DNA of 64,000 nucleotides from Pseudomonas kairouanensis. Its GTDB lineage: Bacteria; Pseudomonadota; Gammaproteobacteria; Pseudomonadales; Pseudomonadaceae. Both the position numbers and the translations under genes were made by a program. A model generated the notes under the pieces. That model was not told where the DNA came from. It saw only the letters and a list, made by a program, of their open reading frames with translations, and ran no database searches. Numbering within the stretch: position 1 is the first letter of the stretch; every line of letters starts with the position of its first letter. The stretch is from assembly GCF_004682055.1 (NCBI RefSeq), contig NZ_QUZU01000013.1, forward strand, positions 62,001 through 126,000, written 5' to 3'. Positions 1 to 9,027 of the stretch are shown here, one piece after another.

Positions 1-1
1 G

Positions 2-400
2 CTGTGCTGTGACACCGCCAGCGCCGCCGTCTCCCTGGCCAAGACGCGTTTAGTCGGGTTTACCCATGCCCAGGTCCAGCAATGGCGGTTGCCTGAACAA
101 TGGCCTGCGGGGCCCTTCGACCTGATTGTCTTGAGCGAGTTGTGTTACTACCTCGACGCCAATGACTTCAACCGCCTGATCGACCTGGCCCTCGCCTCCT
201 TGAGCGATGACGGCCAACTGCTCGCCTGCCACTGGCGCCCCACCATCGAGGGCTGCCCGCAAAACGCCGAGCAGATACACGCGTTGCTCCAGCAGCGTCT
301 GGAGATGCCACGCGTGGCAAGCCTTCATGAACACGACTTTCTTCTCGACCTGTGGAGCCGTGACGGCACCTCGGTTGCCACCCTTGAGGGCTTGCGATGA
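2..400 (+). CDS. SAM-dependent methyltransferase, C-terminal part (5' end outside window)
   Basis: The window opens inside this gene; 132 codons are visible up to TGA at 398-400. The visible part holds FDLIVLSELCYYL, the acidic and hydrophobic strand that follows the SAM pocket in class I methyltransferases, then a region resembling NodS-like family members (LLACHWRPTIEG). The SAM-binding glycine motif must lie upstream and is not seen. The stop overlaps the ATG of the glycosyltransferase (ATGA), so the two are co-translated. Together with the GT2 enzyme and the nearby PIG-L protein this suggests a small pathway that modifies a sugar or lipid head group. The substrate is unknown. Confidence 0.8.
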   Translation: MCCDTASAAVSLAKTRLVGFTHAQVQQWRLPEQWPAGPFDLIVLSELCYYLDANDFNRLIDLALASLSDDGQLLACHWRPTIEGCPQNAEQIHALLQQRLEMPRVASLHEHDFLLDLWSRDGTSVATLEGLR

Positions 401-1056
401 TCGGTATCCTGATCCCGGCACACAACGAAGAGGCACTGCTTGGCGAGTGCCTTGAAGCGGCCATAATCGCCGCCCAGCACCCGGGCCTGTTGGCTGAAAC
501 CGTGCACATCCTGGTCATACTCGACAGTTGCAGCGATCGCAGCGCCGCAATCGCCCAAGCCTATGGCGTGCAGTCCTTGGAGGTACAGGCGCGCAATGTG
601 GGGCATGTGCGTGGCGTGGGTGCGCGGCACCTGCTTAACCAGGGTGCACGCTGGATCTCCTGCACAGACGCCGACAGCCGCGTGGCCCCGGATTGGTTGG
701 TGGCACAACTTGCGCTGGGCACCGACGCGGTATGTGGCACCGTAACCGTCGATGGCTGGAGCGAAGGCTTCGACGGGGCAGCGCAAATTCGCTATCACCA
801 GGCGTATCAGGCACGCGATGGGCACCGGCATATTCACGGCGCCAACCTGGGGGTGAGCGCGGGGGCATATGTGCAAGCCGGCGGCTTCGAACCGCTGGCG
901 TGTCATGAGGATGTGCAGTTGGTGCGTAACCTGGAACGCTGCGGTGCGTCCATCGCCTGGAGCCACGCGCCGCAAGTGACGACCAGCGCCCGCCTGGACT
1001 GCCGCGCGGCAGGTGGATTTGGTGATTACCTGAAAGGCTTGATGCAGGCGCTGTGA
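397..1056 (+). CDS. Family 2 glycosyltransferase
   Basis: This 219-residue protein starts with IGILIPAHNEE, the classic N-terminal strand of GT2 enzymes, and has a metal-binding DAD motif in the segment CTDADSRV near residue 90. It has no signal peptide and no clear transmembrane segment, so it is probably cytosolic or loosely membrane-associated. GT2 enzymes transfer a sugar from a nucleotide donor; donor and acceptor cannot be read from sequence. It overlaps the preceding methyltransferase by 4 bp. The short length fits the compact GT2 members found beside methyltransferases and PIG-L deacetylases in Pseudomonas. Confidence 0.85.
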   Translation: MIGILIPAHNEEALLGECLEAAIIAAQHPGLLAETVHILVILDSCSDRSAAIAQAYGVQSLEVQARNVGHVRGVGARHLLNQGARWISCTDADSRVAPDWLVAQLALGTDAVCGTVTVDGWSEGFDGAAQIRYHQAYQARDGHRHIHGANLGVSAGAYVQAGGFEPLACHEDVQLVRNLERCGASIAWSHAPQVTTSARLDCRAAGGFGDYLKGLMQAL

Positions 1057-1233
1057 ATTTTCCACATTTCAAGATGTGAAAGCGCCGATTCCTTGACTAT
1101 GCTGATCACGCCTTGCCGGTAATCCAGGGTTGGAATGCCGTGCAGTCACCATGGCGGAGTCTGTGGTGAAAAAAAGAGTGTCGTCCCGTCCTCGGGGTAC
1201 GACCCAGCATCAATTGACAAGGATGTGTCATCC

Positions 1234-1995
1234 ATGAAACCTGCCTCCTTAGGCGAAGGCCGTCGCGGCCCCGCGCAAGTCTGGAACAGCGCCCCGCAGA
1301 TGGCGCAAATACCGGTTATCCACCCAAACACGCTGGTACTTCCGGGTGCACGCGTGGTAATCATTGCCCCGCACCCAGGCGATGAAGTATTGGCTTGTGG
1401 CGGTCTGCTGCAAGTGCTGAGCACCTTGGATCACCCGTTGAAACTGATTTCCGTGACTGACGGCAGCGCCAGCCACCCCGGCTCCAACGTGTGGCCGGCC
1501 AGCCGCTTGAGCGTGGTGCGGCCCCAGGAAAGCGTCGAAGCGCTGCGTCGCCTGGGCATGCCGTTGCACAGCCTGAAGTGGATCCGAGGGGGCTTTTGTG
1601 ACAACGCCCTGGCCGCTCGCGAACAACCCTTGAGCCAATTCATAGCGCGTTACCTGCAACCGGGGGATGTGGTGTTTACCACCTGGCGCAACGACGGCAA
1701 CGACGACCATGATGCCGTCGGCCGCGCCAGCGCCAAAGCCTGCGACCTGGTGGGTGCGCGCCTGTATGAGCTGCCGATCTGGGCGTGGCACTGGCCGGCG
1801 CGGGACGCTGCGATCATCCCGTGGCAGCGCGCACGCAAGGTACGCCTCGACACCTGGAGCGTCGCACGCAAGCTGCACGCCGCCCACGCCTATGCCAGCC
1901 AATTGGTGGGCGACCCCGAGATCGGCCTGCCACCGATGCTTGCCCAAGTGTTGCTGGAGCGCATGCGCGACCCGTACGAGATCGTGTTTTTCTAA
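1234..1995 (+). CDS. PIG-L family deacetylase-like protein with altered zinc motif
   Basis: This 253-residue protein belongs to the PIG-L/LmbE family of zinc-dependent N-acetylglucosamine deacetylases. The first motif, normally HPDDE, reads HPGDE at residues 47-51, so the Asp that acts as general base in family members such as MshB is Gly here. The second metal region, GNDDHDAVGRA around residues 157-167, is kept. I place the start at ATG 1234 because AAGGA lies about 10 nt upstream; an in-frame ATG at 1135 would add 33 residues of poor composition. It lies 177 nt after the glycosyltransferase and probably belongs to the same sugar-modification group. Whether it is active is uncertain. Confidence 0.8.
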   Translation: MKPASLGEGRRGPAQVWNSAPQMAQIPVIHPNTLVLPGARVVIIAPHPGDEVLACGGLLQVLSTLDHPLKLISVTDGSASHPGSNVWPASRLSVVRPQESVEALRRLGMPLHSLKWIRGGFCDNALAAREQPLSQFIARYLQPGDVVFTTWRNDGNDDHDAVGRASAKACDLVGARLYELPIWAWHWPARDAAIIPWQRARKVRLDTWSVARKLHAAHAYASQLVGDPEIGLPPMLAQVLLERMRDPYEIVFF

Positions 1996-2242
1996 GCTTC
2001 AACTCGTCTATACCTGTTAGTTCTGACAGTGGCGCCCAGGATCATCTGCAACTAAGGTGCAAAAAGTGCTGCGCAGGTTGATGTGCAGTCGAGAAAGCCA
2101 TGCCAACCCTTTGCATTGGCCGATGTTTTCCGAAATAGGTTACTGCTGTCCCTGATCCGTATCGCGCATCACGTTGTCATGGTCTGGTCCGCGCCTGCCG
2201 TTGCAGGCACCGGACACTCTCCCCCTTGTTAGAGGACGGATC

Positions 2243-4825
2243 ATGCGCACACGGATCAAACCCACTCTCCTGCTGGGTGTCGCCTGCTCGTTGGTAGTGG
2301 TTGTATGGCCTGCCATCAGCCGAGGCGCTTGTGTCATCGTCCCCACTGCCGGGGACGACACGTACACCTGCGATAGCGGTATCGCGGCCGGGTTCACGGA
2401 CCCCGGCGGCAATAACACACTGAACATGAGCGGAACCGGCACCATCGCAGGGAATGCCACGTTTGGCGCGGGGATCGATGTGGTGACCATCCTTGACTCC
2501 AGCAGCAGCGGCATGCAAGTGAACGGCTCAGTCAACCAGGGTGATGGAAACAACATCTTCCAGATGAACAACGGCACTATTACCGGCGCGCTGACCCAGG
2601 GTACGGGTAGCGATATTGCGCAGATCAGTGGTGGCACCCTGGGTTCAGTGTCCCAAGGGGCGGGGGTCGATAGCTTCAGCATGAGCGGCGGCACGATCCT
2701 CGGCGATGTGGACCAGGGTGACGGGTTGGACGACTTCACCCTGAATGCAGGGACCATCGTTGGCGCCTTTTTATCAGGCGACCGTGCCACCATGACCGGC
2801 GGCAGCATTGGCCGGGTCAATATGTTGCTCGATGACAACCTGTTCGATATGCGCGGGGGTACCATCATCGCCAACCTGGTGACCGGTTTTGGCAACGACA
2901 CCATTCTGGTCTCAGGCACCAGTTATATCGGCGGCAATATCAGCGTCAGCGGCGGCGCTGACCTTGTACGCATCACCGGCGGCACCGTGAATGGCCAGAT
3001 TCTCATGAGCGTGGGCGCGGATCGACTTGAGTGGCTGGGCGGCGGGCAGGTCAATAATTTCATCTCGATGGGGGGCGACGATGACACTGCGCTCCTGCAA
3101 AACTTGACCGAAACCGCGGTTGCACCCACCCCGTTGATAGATGGCGGCCTGGGCGTCGACACACTGACCCTGGACAACAGCCAGCTAGGAACGCCAGGCA
3201 GGTATACGAACTGGGAGGTGGTGAACCTGGACAACAATGCACAGTTCACCCTCGGGGGCACCTTCACCCTCGGCGATACCGGTACGGGAACCGGCACCAT
3301 GAATGTCAAGGGTTCCAGCGCGCTGCGGGTGGATACCGGGGTGATCACTGCGTTTGACGCTGCCCAGCTGACGACACTGAACAACCTTGGCACCATCGAC
3401 ATGACCACCGGCAGCTCGATCGCCACCGACAGCCTGACGGTCAACGGCACCTACAACGGCACCGGTGGTAAGTTGGCCCTGCAAAGCGTGCTGGGCCCCG
3501 ATGGTTCGGCCAGCGACAAACTGGTGGTCAGCCAGGGCACGATCCAGGGGACTACGGGCATCAATATCACCAACCTGGGGGGTGCGGGGGCGGCCACGCT
3601 GCAGGATGGGATACAAGTGGTACAGGCCATCAACGGCGCCACCGGCGGGGCCAGCGCCTTCACCCTGGCCGCGCCCGTATCGGCGGGTGCGTTCGACTAC
3701 TACTTGTTCAAGGGCGGGGTCACCGCCGGTACCGCAGAAAACTACTACCTGCGCTCCACCGTACCGGTCGTGCCACCACCGGACCCGGACCCGACGATTA
3801 TCGTGCCACTGCCAACCCCCGTGGAGGGCACGCCGCCCCTTCCGCCCAATCCAGGGGTGACGCCGCTGCCGATCTACCGCCCCGAAGTCCCTGTCTACGC
3901 CGCGCTGTTCCCGGCAACCCAGCAAGTCGTCCAGGCCATGCTGGGCACTTACCATGAGCGCATGGGCGACCAACGCCAGCAGCCACCGACCGGCTCGCGC
4001 CCGGCAGGCTGGGGACGGGTGTACGGCAACAGCACTCGTCAAAGCTTCGAAGGAACGGTCAGCCCTACGCTCAACAGCTCCACCCTAGGGTTTCAAGTAG
4101 GTACCGACCTGTTTGCCCTCCCCCTGGGCGAAAACCTGACGCAACACCTGGGACTGTTCGTCGGCCATAGCCGCTTGACCGGCGACATCAAGGGCTTCAA
4201 TGGCGGCTGGCAGAACAAGGACGCCGGCAGCACCACCTTGCGTAGCGACAGCGTTGGCGTGTACTGGACGCTGATCAACCCTAGCCATGCCTACCTGGAC
4301 CTGGTGGTGATGGGCACACGCTTCAACGGTAATAACGAATCCGACCGAGGCGTGAAAATGAAGACCCGCGGGCACAACGTGGCCGCCTCGGCGGAGGTGG
4401 GTTGGCCGATCCCGCTCACACCAACGTTGAGCATTGAACCCCAGGCCCAGGTGATCGTCAGCAAGACCACGCTGGACAGTCAGAACGATGGTATTTCCGA
4501 CGTGTCCTACGACGCCGACACTAACCTCATCACTCGCCTGGGCGTGCGCCTGAGCGGCGATTACCTGCTCGGCGGCCTGGCGCTGCAACCCTATGCACGC
4601 GCTAATGTGTGGCACAGCCGTGGCGGCAAGAACACGGTGACCTTCGCGGATGTCACCGACATCGAGACCGAGCAAAAAGCCACCACGATGAACCTGAGTC
4701 TTGGCGCCACCCTCAAGGTGGCACCGGGTATCAGCCTGTACAGCGAAGTCGGCTATAACCGCAACCTCGACAGCAACGCCTTTAACGGCCGCCAGGGCAC
4801 CGTGGGTGTGAGGATGGAGTTTTGA
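2243..4825 (+). CDS. Autotransporter with beta-solenoid passenger and C-terminal beta-barrel
   Basis: This is an 860-residue secreted protein. Residues 1-29 form a signal peptide (MRTRIKPTLLLGVACSLVVV). The passenger, to about residue 500, is rich in short Gly/Asn/Asp strands of the type GGTILGDVDQGDG, repeated every 18-25 residues, as in a pertactin-like beta-helix. A Pro-rich linker at about 509-550 is followed by an autotransporter beta-barrel from about 588 to the terminal Phe. By family, the barrel inserts in the outer membrane and exposes the passenger; adhesion or biofilm roles are typical, but no enzymatic domain is visible. The start at 2243 follows AGAGGACGG; an earlier in-frame codon at 2174 has no Shine-Dalgarno. 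An imperfect hairpin at 2187-2215 precedes the start. Confidence 0.9.
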   Translation: MRTRIKPTLLLGVACSLVVVVWPAISRGACVIVPTAGDDTYTCDSGIAAGFTDPGGNNTLNMSGTGTIAGNATFGAGIDVVTILDSSSSGMQVNGSVNQGDGNNIFQMNNGTITGALTQGTGSDIAQISGGTLGSVSQGAGVDSFSMSGGTILGDVDQGDGLDDFTLNAGTIVGAFLSGDRATMTGGSIGRVNMLLDDNLFDMRGGTIIANLVTGFGNDTILVSGTSYIGGNISVSGGADLVRITGGTVNGQILMSVGADRLEWLGGGQVNNFISMGGDDDTALLQNLTETAVAPTPLIDGGLGVDTLTLDNSQLGTPGRYTNWEVVNLDNNAQFTLGGTFTLGDTGTGTGTMNVKGSSALRVDTGVITAFDAAQLTTLNNLGTIDMTTGSSIATDSLTVNGTYNGTGGKLALQSVLGPDGSASDKLVVSQGTIQGTTGINITNLGGAGAATLQDGIQVVQAINGATGGASAFTLAAPVSAGAFDYYLFKGGVTAGTAENYYLRSTVPVVPPPDPDPTIIVPLPTPVEGTPPLPPNPGVTPLPIYRPEVPVYAALFPATQQVVQAMLGTYHERMGDQRQQPPTGSRPAGWGRVYGNSTRQSFEGTVSPTLNSSTLGFQVGTDLFALPLGENLTQHLGLFVGHSRLTGDIKGFNGGWQNKDAGSTTLRSDSVGVYWTLINPSHAYLDLVVMGTRFNGNNESDRGVKMKTRGHNVAASAEVGWPIPLTPTLSIEPQAQVIVSKTTLDSQNDGISDVSYDADTNLITRLGVRLSGDYLLGGLALQPYARANVWHSRGGKNTVTFADVTDIETEQKATTMNLSLGATLKVAPGISLYSEVGYNRNLDSNAFNGRQGTVGVRMEF

Positions 4826-4828
4826 CCC

Positions 4829-4875
4829 AGGCTTTGTATCGCAGTGTGTACAGGGGGCATTGCGATACAGAGCCT
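4829..4875 (+). terminator. Hairpin terminator after the first autotransporter
   Basis: A 15-bp inverted repeat (4829-4843 with 4861-4875, one G-U pair) encloses a 17-nt loop, begins 3 nt after the stop codon and is followed by TTT. It probably ends autotransporter transcription. Confidence 0.6.
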
Positions 4876-4963
4876 TTAACTCAAGGACGTTCCTGAAACA
4901 GAGCAGATACAGCACCGCGTTCAACTGTGAGCCAGGCACACATCAAGCCACAGGAGGCTCGCC

Positions 4964-5992
4964 ATGCACGCTCAGTTGAATCGCCGCTCCAAACGCCCAC
5001 TCTTTTTGGCCTTTGCTTTGTCGCAGTTCGGTCTCATGGGCATGGCACACGCCGAGATGCCGGAGGTCAACCTCCCCATGCCGGTCAGCCAATCTGCCTT
5101 CGGTGCGCTCAAACATGTCAAGGCAGGCCTGTTGGATGTGGCCTACGCCGAAACCGGTCCGGCGAATGGCCAAGTGGTGATCCTGCTGCACGGCTGGCCC
5201 TACGATATCGACAGCTACGCTCAGGTTGCGCCGCTGCTCGCAGCCAAGGGGTATCGCGTGCTGATCCCCTATGCCCGTGGCTATGGCGGCACCCAATTCC
5301 TCTCGGACAAAACCTTGCGCAACGGCCAACCGGCGGCGCTGGCCAGCGATGTGATCGACTTCATGGACGCGCTGAAGATCAAACAGGCGGTGCTCGGTGG
5401 TTATGACTGGGGCGCGCGTTCGGCAGACATCGTTTCGGCACTGTGGCCGGAGCGGGTCAAGGCGTTGGTGTCGGTCAGTGGTTACCTGATCGGCAACCAG
5501 GCGGCCGGCAAGAACCCGCTGCCACCCAAGGCCGAACTGCAGTGGTGGTACCAGTTCTACTTCGCCACCGAGCGCGGCGCCGCCGGCTACCAGAAAAACA
5601 CCCATGACTTTGCCAAGCTGATCTGGCAAACCGCGTCACCCCAGTGGAAGTTCGACGACGCCACCTTCGACCGCAGCGCCAAGGGCCTGCAGAACCCGGA
5701 CCATGTCGCCATCACCGTGTTCAATTACCGCTGGCGCCTGGGGCTGGTCCAGGGCGAAAGCAAGTACGAGCCGCTGGAACAAAAACTCGCCCAGGCCCCC
5801 TCCATCGGCGTGCCCACCATCACCCTGGAAGGCGATGCCAACGGTGCCCCGCATCCAGCGCCTGAGGACTACGCCAAGCGCTTTACCGGCAAGTATGAGT
5901 TCCGCCTGATCAACGGCGGCATCGGTCACAACCTGCCACAAGAAGCGCCCGAGGCGTTCGCCAAGGCCGTTATCGACGCGGATCACTTGTGA
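4964..5992 (+). CDS. Secreted alpha/beta hydrolase, epoxide hydrolase/dehalogenase type
   Basis: This 342-residue protein has a signal peptide (about residues 1-30, ending GMAHA) and so is periplasmic. The fold motifs are the oxyanion segment HGWP (76-79), an Asp nucleophile in GGYDWGAR (D148) and a catalytic His in GIGHN (H322). The DWG nucleophile elbow is that of epoxide hydrolases and haloalkane dehalogenases rather than esterases. AGGAGG precedes ATG 4964. Its stop overlaps the start of the cytochrome P460 gene (TGATG), so the two are translationally coupled and both products are exported. The substrate is unknown. Confidence 0.85.
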   Translation: MHAQLNRRSKRPLFLAFALSQFGLMGMAHAEMPEVNLPMPVSQSAFGALKHVKAGLLDVAYAETGPANGQVVILLHGWPYDIDSYAQVAPLLAAKGYRVLIPYARGYGGTQFLSDKTLRNGQPAALASDVIDFMDALKIKQAVLGGYDWGARSADIVSALWPERVKALVSVSGYLIGNQAAGKNPLPPKAELQWWYQFYFATERGAAGYQKNTHDFAKLIWQTASPQWKFDDATFDRSAKGLQNPDHVAITVFNYRWRLGLVQGESKYEPLEQKLAQAPSIGVPTITLEGDANGAPHPAPEDYAKRFTGKYEFRLINGGIGHNLPQEAPEAFAKAVIDADHL

Positions 5993-6477
5993 TGAAGCGC
6001 CTGTGCATGGCCGTTATGGCGCTGGCCAGTTCAACCAGCGCTGTGGTCTTCGCCGACAACGCGGCCTCGCCCATCTACGGCGTGACCATTCCCGACGGCT
6101 ACCGCCAATGGGAACTGGTGGCACCCGCCCAGGAGGCCGACCCGCTGAACGAACTGCGTGTGGTGCTGGGCAACAGCGCCGCCCTCAAGGCCTACCGTGA
6201 AGGCAAGCTGCCCTTCCCCGACGGCACCGTATTGGCGAAGCTGGCGTGGAAGCATGAACAATCGCCGGAGTTCAAGACCGCTTCCATCCCCGGCGCCGCC
6301 ACTACGGTGCAGTTCATGGTCAAGGATTCGAAAAAATACGCCTCCACCGGGGGCTGGGGTTTTGGGCGCTTTATCAATGGCAAACCGGCAGATGAGGCCC
6401 AGCACCAGACGTGTTTTGCCTGTCACCAGGCATTGGTGAAGGATCGGGATTACGTGTTCACCAAACTGGCACCCTGA
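5992..6477 (+). CDS. Cytochrome P460 family c-type haem protein
   Basis: This 161-residue protein has a signal peptide ending near VFA (residue 21) and one haem c site, CFACH, at 141-145. The layout (YGVTIPDGYRQWELV, then PFPDGTVLAKLAWK, then a C-terminal CxxCH) fits the cytochrome P460 / beta-type haem protein family. Known P460 proteins oxidise hydroxylamine or bind NO, but family members in heterotrophs often have no assigned role. I do not claim a Lys-haem crosslink because I cannot align it. ATG 5992 overlaps the preceding stop; GTG 5989 is a less likely start. Confidence 0.85.
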   Translation: MKRLCMAVMALASSTSAVVFADNAASPIYGVTIPDGYRQWELVAPAQEADPLNELRVVLGNSAALKAYREGKLPFPDGTVLAKLAWKHEQSPEFKTASIPGAATTVQFMVKDSKKYASTGGWGFGRFINGKPADEAQHQTCFACHQALVKDRDYVFTKLAP

Positions 6478-6646
6478 ACGCCACACTCTCAATCCACAAC
6501 AATAGCGGGCCAACGGGGCGTAATCACCAATGATTACGTCCCTTTTCCCACAGGTGTGGCAAAAAGCCCTTACCTGCGATGTGAAAATTTCGTTAACCAA
6601 TTCTCCCCAAAGGCTTTTTTGCCTTGAAACCTTCTGTCACACTGAC

Positions 6647-6677
6647 GCGAATAATTATCAACAACTTTATTATTCGC
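6647..6677 (+). promoter_or_regulatory. Fur-box-like inverted repeat upstream of the TonB receptor
   Basis: GCGAATAAT at 6647-6655 is mirrored exactly by ATTATTCGC at 6669-6677, 30 nt before the receptor start. The AATAATTATCAA core matches the A/T-rich Pseudomonas Fur box. A TTGAAA at 6624 could be a -35, so Fur would cover the -10 region. Iron repression is inferred. Confidence 0.55.
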
Positions 6678-6707
6678 CATGGAAGGTGTTCGGGGAGCGT
6701 CAGTTCA

Positions 6708-8864
6708 ATGTCTGTGCAACAACACGGCGGCAAAGGTTTTTCACCCAGTCTGATGGCCATGGCGATCTGTCTTGCAGGTTCACAAGCGGCCTTTGCCGCC
6801 GACGCTGATCAGCCAGCGGCAACCCTGGAATTGGGCGCCACAGAAATTTCCGGCCAGCAATTGGGCGAGACCACCGAGGGTACGCAGTCCTACACCACTG
6901 GCGAGATGGCCACTGCCACCAAACTGCCGCTGACCATGCGCGAAACGCCCCAGGCCGTGACGGTAATTACCCGCCAGCGCATGGACGACCAGGCCATGAC
7001 CAGCGTCAACGACGTGGTCAAGAACACCCCCGGCCTGTTCCTCAGCCAATCCAGCGGCCCTGGCAGGCAGACCTACAGCTCCCGTGGCTTCGACATCGAC
7101 AACATGATGTTCGACGGCATCCCCAGCGCCTATTCCGGCTACTCCAATAGCGTGCAGCCAAACCTGGCCATGTTCGACCGCGTAGAAGTGATTCGCGGCG
7201 CCACCGGGCTGGTCACCGGCGCGGGCAACCCTTCGGCGGCGATCAACTTTGTGCGCAAGCGGCCCACGGCGACGCCTCAGGTTTCCATCACCGGCGCCGC
7301 TGGCAGTTGGGATGATTATCGCGGTGAATTCGACGCATCCAGCGCCCTGAATGACAGCGGCACCGTGCGCGGCCGCGTGGTGGGCTCGTACCGCGACGCC
7401 AACAGTTTCCGCGACGGCGAAGAAAGCGACCACGGCCTGTTCTACGCCATTGGCGAAGCCGACCTGAACGACGCCACCACCGCCACCCTGGGCTTCTCGC
7501 GCCAGGAAGACCAGACCAACTTTTTCTGGGGCGGCTTGCCCATCGGCACCAACGGCCACCACCTGAACCTACCCCGCTCCACCAACCCCGGCACCGATTG
7601 GGAAAACAAGAAACTGACCATCGACACCGTGTTCGGTGATATCGAGCACCGCTTCGAAAACGGCTGGAAACTGCACGTGGCCGGCACCTCGTCCCAACTG
7701 GACGGCGTGTTCACCGGCACCTACCAGTCACGTTGGGAGACGCGACTGGCGCGTACCGCCTACCAATCGCACCAGGACGATAAACAGTACGGCCTGGATA
7801 CCTTCGCCAGCGGCCCGTTCGAGGCCTTCGGCCGCACCCATGAAGTGGTGGTGGGCACCAGCAAGCGCATCTACGACGCCACCTCCAAGGAATACAGCCC
7901 GTACGAACAGGATTACCCGCTCAACGGCGGTAAACCCAACTTTACCCGCGATGGCAAAGGCCACAGCATCACCACCCAGGATGGCGTATACCTGACCACC
8001 CGCCTGAACCTGGCCGACCCGCTCAAGGTGATTCTCGGTGCCCGCGTGGACTGGTACGACTACGATGACCGCCAGGGCGACGGCGACTACAAAGTCACTC
8101 GCAACCTCACGCGCTACGCCGGGGTGATCTACGACCTCGACGAGCATCACTCGGTCTACGCCAGCTACACCGACATCTTCACACCGCAAACCAGCCGGGA
8201 CTTCTCCGATAAACCGCTCAAGCCCATCGTTGGCGAAAACTACGAAGTGGGCATCAAGGGCGAATACTTCAACGGCGCACTCAACGCCAGCCTGGCGGTG
8301 TTCCAGATCGACCAGAAAAACCGCGCCACAATGCCGGACAGCCAGGCGGGATGCCCGATCACCGCCTGCTATGAAGCATCTGGCCTGGTCCGCAGCCAAG
8401 GTATCGACCTGGAACTGCAAGGCGGCCTCACCGAAAACTGGCAAGTCGGCGCCGGATTCACCTACACCCGTGCGCATTACATCAAGGACACCGACGCGGC
8501 CAACAACAACCAGCGCTTTGACACCGACACCCCCGAGCGCCTGTTCAAGCTCACCACCTCGTACCGCTTCCAGGGCCCGCTGGAAAAACTGCGCATCGGT
8601 GGCAACGTCTACTGGCAAAGCCGCATGTACAACGATGTGGTGCTCGCCGACAGCAGCACCTATCGCCTGGAACAAGGCAGCTATGCGGTGGCGGACGTGA
8701 TGGCGGGCTATCAGGTGAACAAACACCTGGACCTGCAATTGAACGTCAACAATATCTTCGACCGCACCTATTACTCGGCAATCGCCACCAGCCCGATCTG
8801 GGGTTCTACCGACACCTACGGCAACCCACGCAGCTTTGGCGTCACGGCCAAGTACACGTTCTGA
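6708..8864 (+). CDS. TonB-dependent siderophore receptor
   Basis: This 718-residue outer-membrane receptor has a signal peptide ending at about A30. The plug domain follows, with LPLTMRETPQAVTVITRQRM and the segment RGFDIDNMMFDGIP near 115-135. The 22-strand barrel domain continues to the terminal aromatic residue (KYTF). It resembles the FpvA/FoxA-like siderophore receptor group. There is no N-terminal STN signalling domain, so it should not drive an ECF sigma/anti-sigma cascade, and none is next to it. ATG 6708 has GGGGAGCG about 9 nt upstream; a TTG at 6624 lies inside the promoter region. No siderophore biosynthesis gene is nearby, so uptake of a foreign siderophore is a reasonable guess. 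Confidence 0.92.
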   Translation: MSVQQHGGKGFSPSLMAMAICLAGSQAAFAADADQPAATLELGATEISGQQLGETTEGTQSYTTGEMATATKLPLTMRETPQAVTVITRQRMDDQAMTSVNDVVKNTPGLFLSQSSGPGRQTYSSRGFDIDNMMFDGIPSAYSGYSNSVQPNLAMFDRVEVIRGATGLVTGAGNPSAAINFVRKRPTATPQVSITGAAGSWDDYRGEFDASSALNDSGTVRGRVVGSYRDANSFRDGEESDHGLFYAIGEADLNDATTATLGFSRQEDQTNFFWGGLPIGTNGHHLNLPRSTNPGTDWENKKLTIDTVFGDIEHRFENGWKLHVAGTSSQLDGVFTGTYQSRWETRLARTAYQSHQDDKQYGLDTFASGPFEAFGRTHEVVVGTSKRIYDATSKEYSPYEQDYPLNGGKPNFTRDGKGHSITTQDGVYLTTRLNLADPLKVILGARVDWYDYDDRQGDGDYKVTRNLTRYAGVIYDLDEHHSVYASYTDIFTPQTSRDFSDKPLKPIVGENYEVGIKGEYFNGALNASLAVFQIDQKNRATMPDSQAGCPITACYEASGLVRSQGIDLELQGGLTENWQVGAGFTYTRAHYIKDTDAANNNQRFDTDTPERLFKLTTSYRFQGPLEKLRIGGNVYWQSRMYNDVVLADSSTYRLEQGSYAVADVMAGYQVNKHLDLQLNVNNIFDRTYYSAIATSPIWGSTDTYGNPRSFGVTAKYTF

Positions 8865-8878
8865 TCATCCTCTGAGCA

Positions 8879-8903
8879 ACGGCTGCCCGCCTTGGGTAGC
8901 CGT
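8879..8903 (+). terminator. Hairpin after the TonB receptor
   Basis: ACGGCTGCCC (8879-8888) pairs with GGGTAGCCGT (8894-8903) over a 5-nt loop, one G-U pair. It begins 14 nt after the stop. There is no long T-run, so it is only a probable terminator. Confidence 0.4.
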
Positions 8904-9027
8904 AAACGGGGCGAAGCACATGGGACTGATACCAGGGAGACATAAGTGCGCCTATCGCACATCACTCGCGTATCATCCCAGGCCTCACGAACACTGCGTC
9001 ACACTTATCAAGGAATAGATCAGCCTT

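Noticed and set aside
1135..1233. Earlier start for the PIG-L gene
   Set aside because: The added 33 residues have no family match, and the AAGGA site fits ATG 1234.
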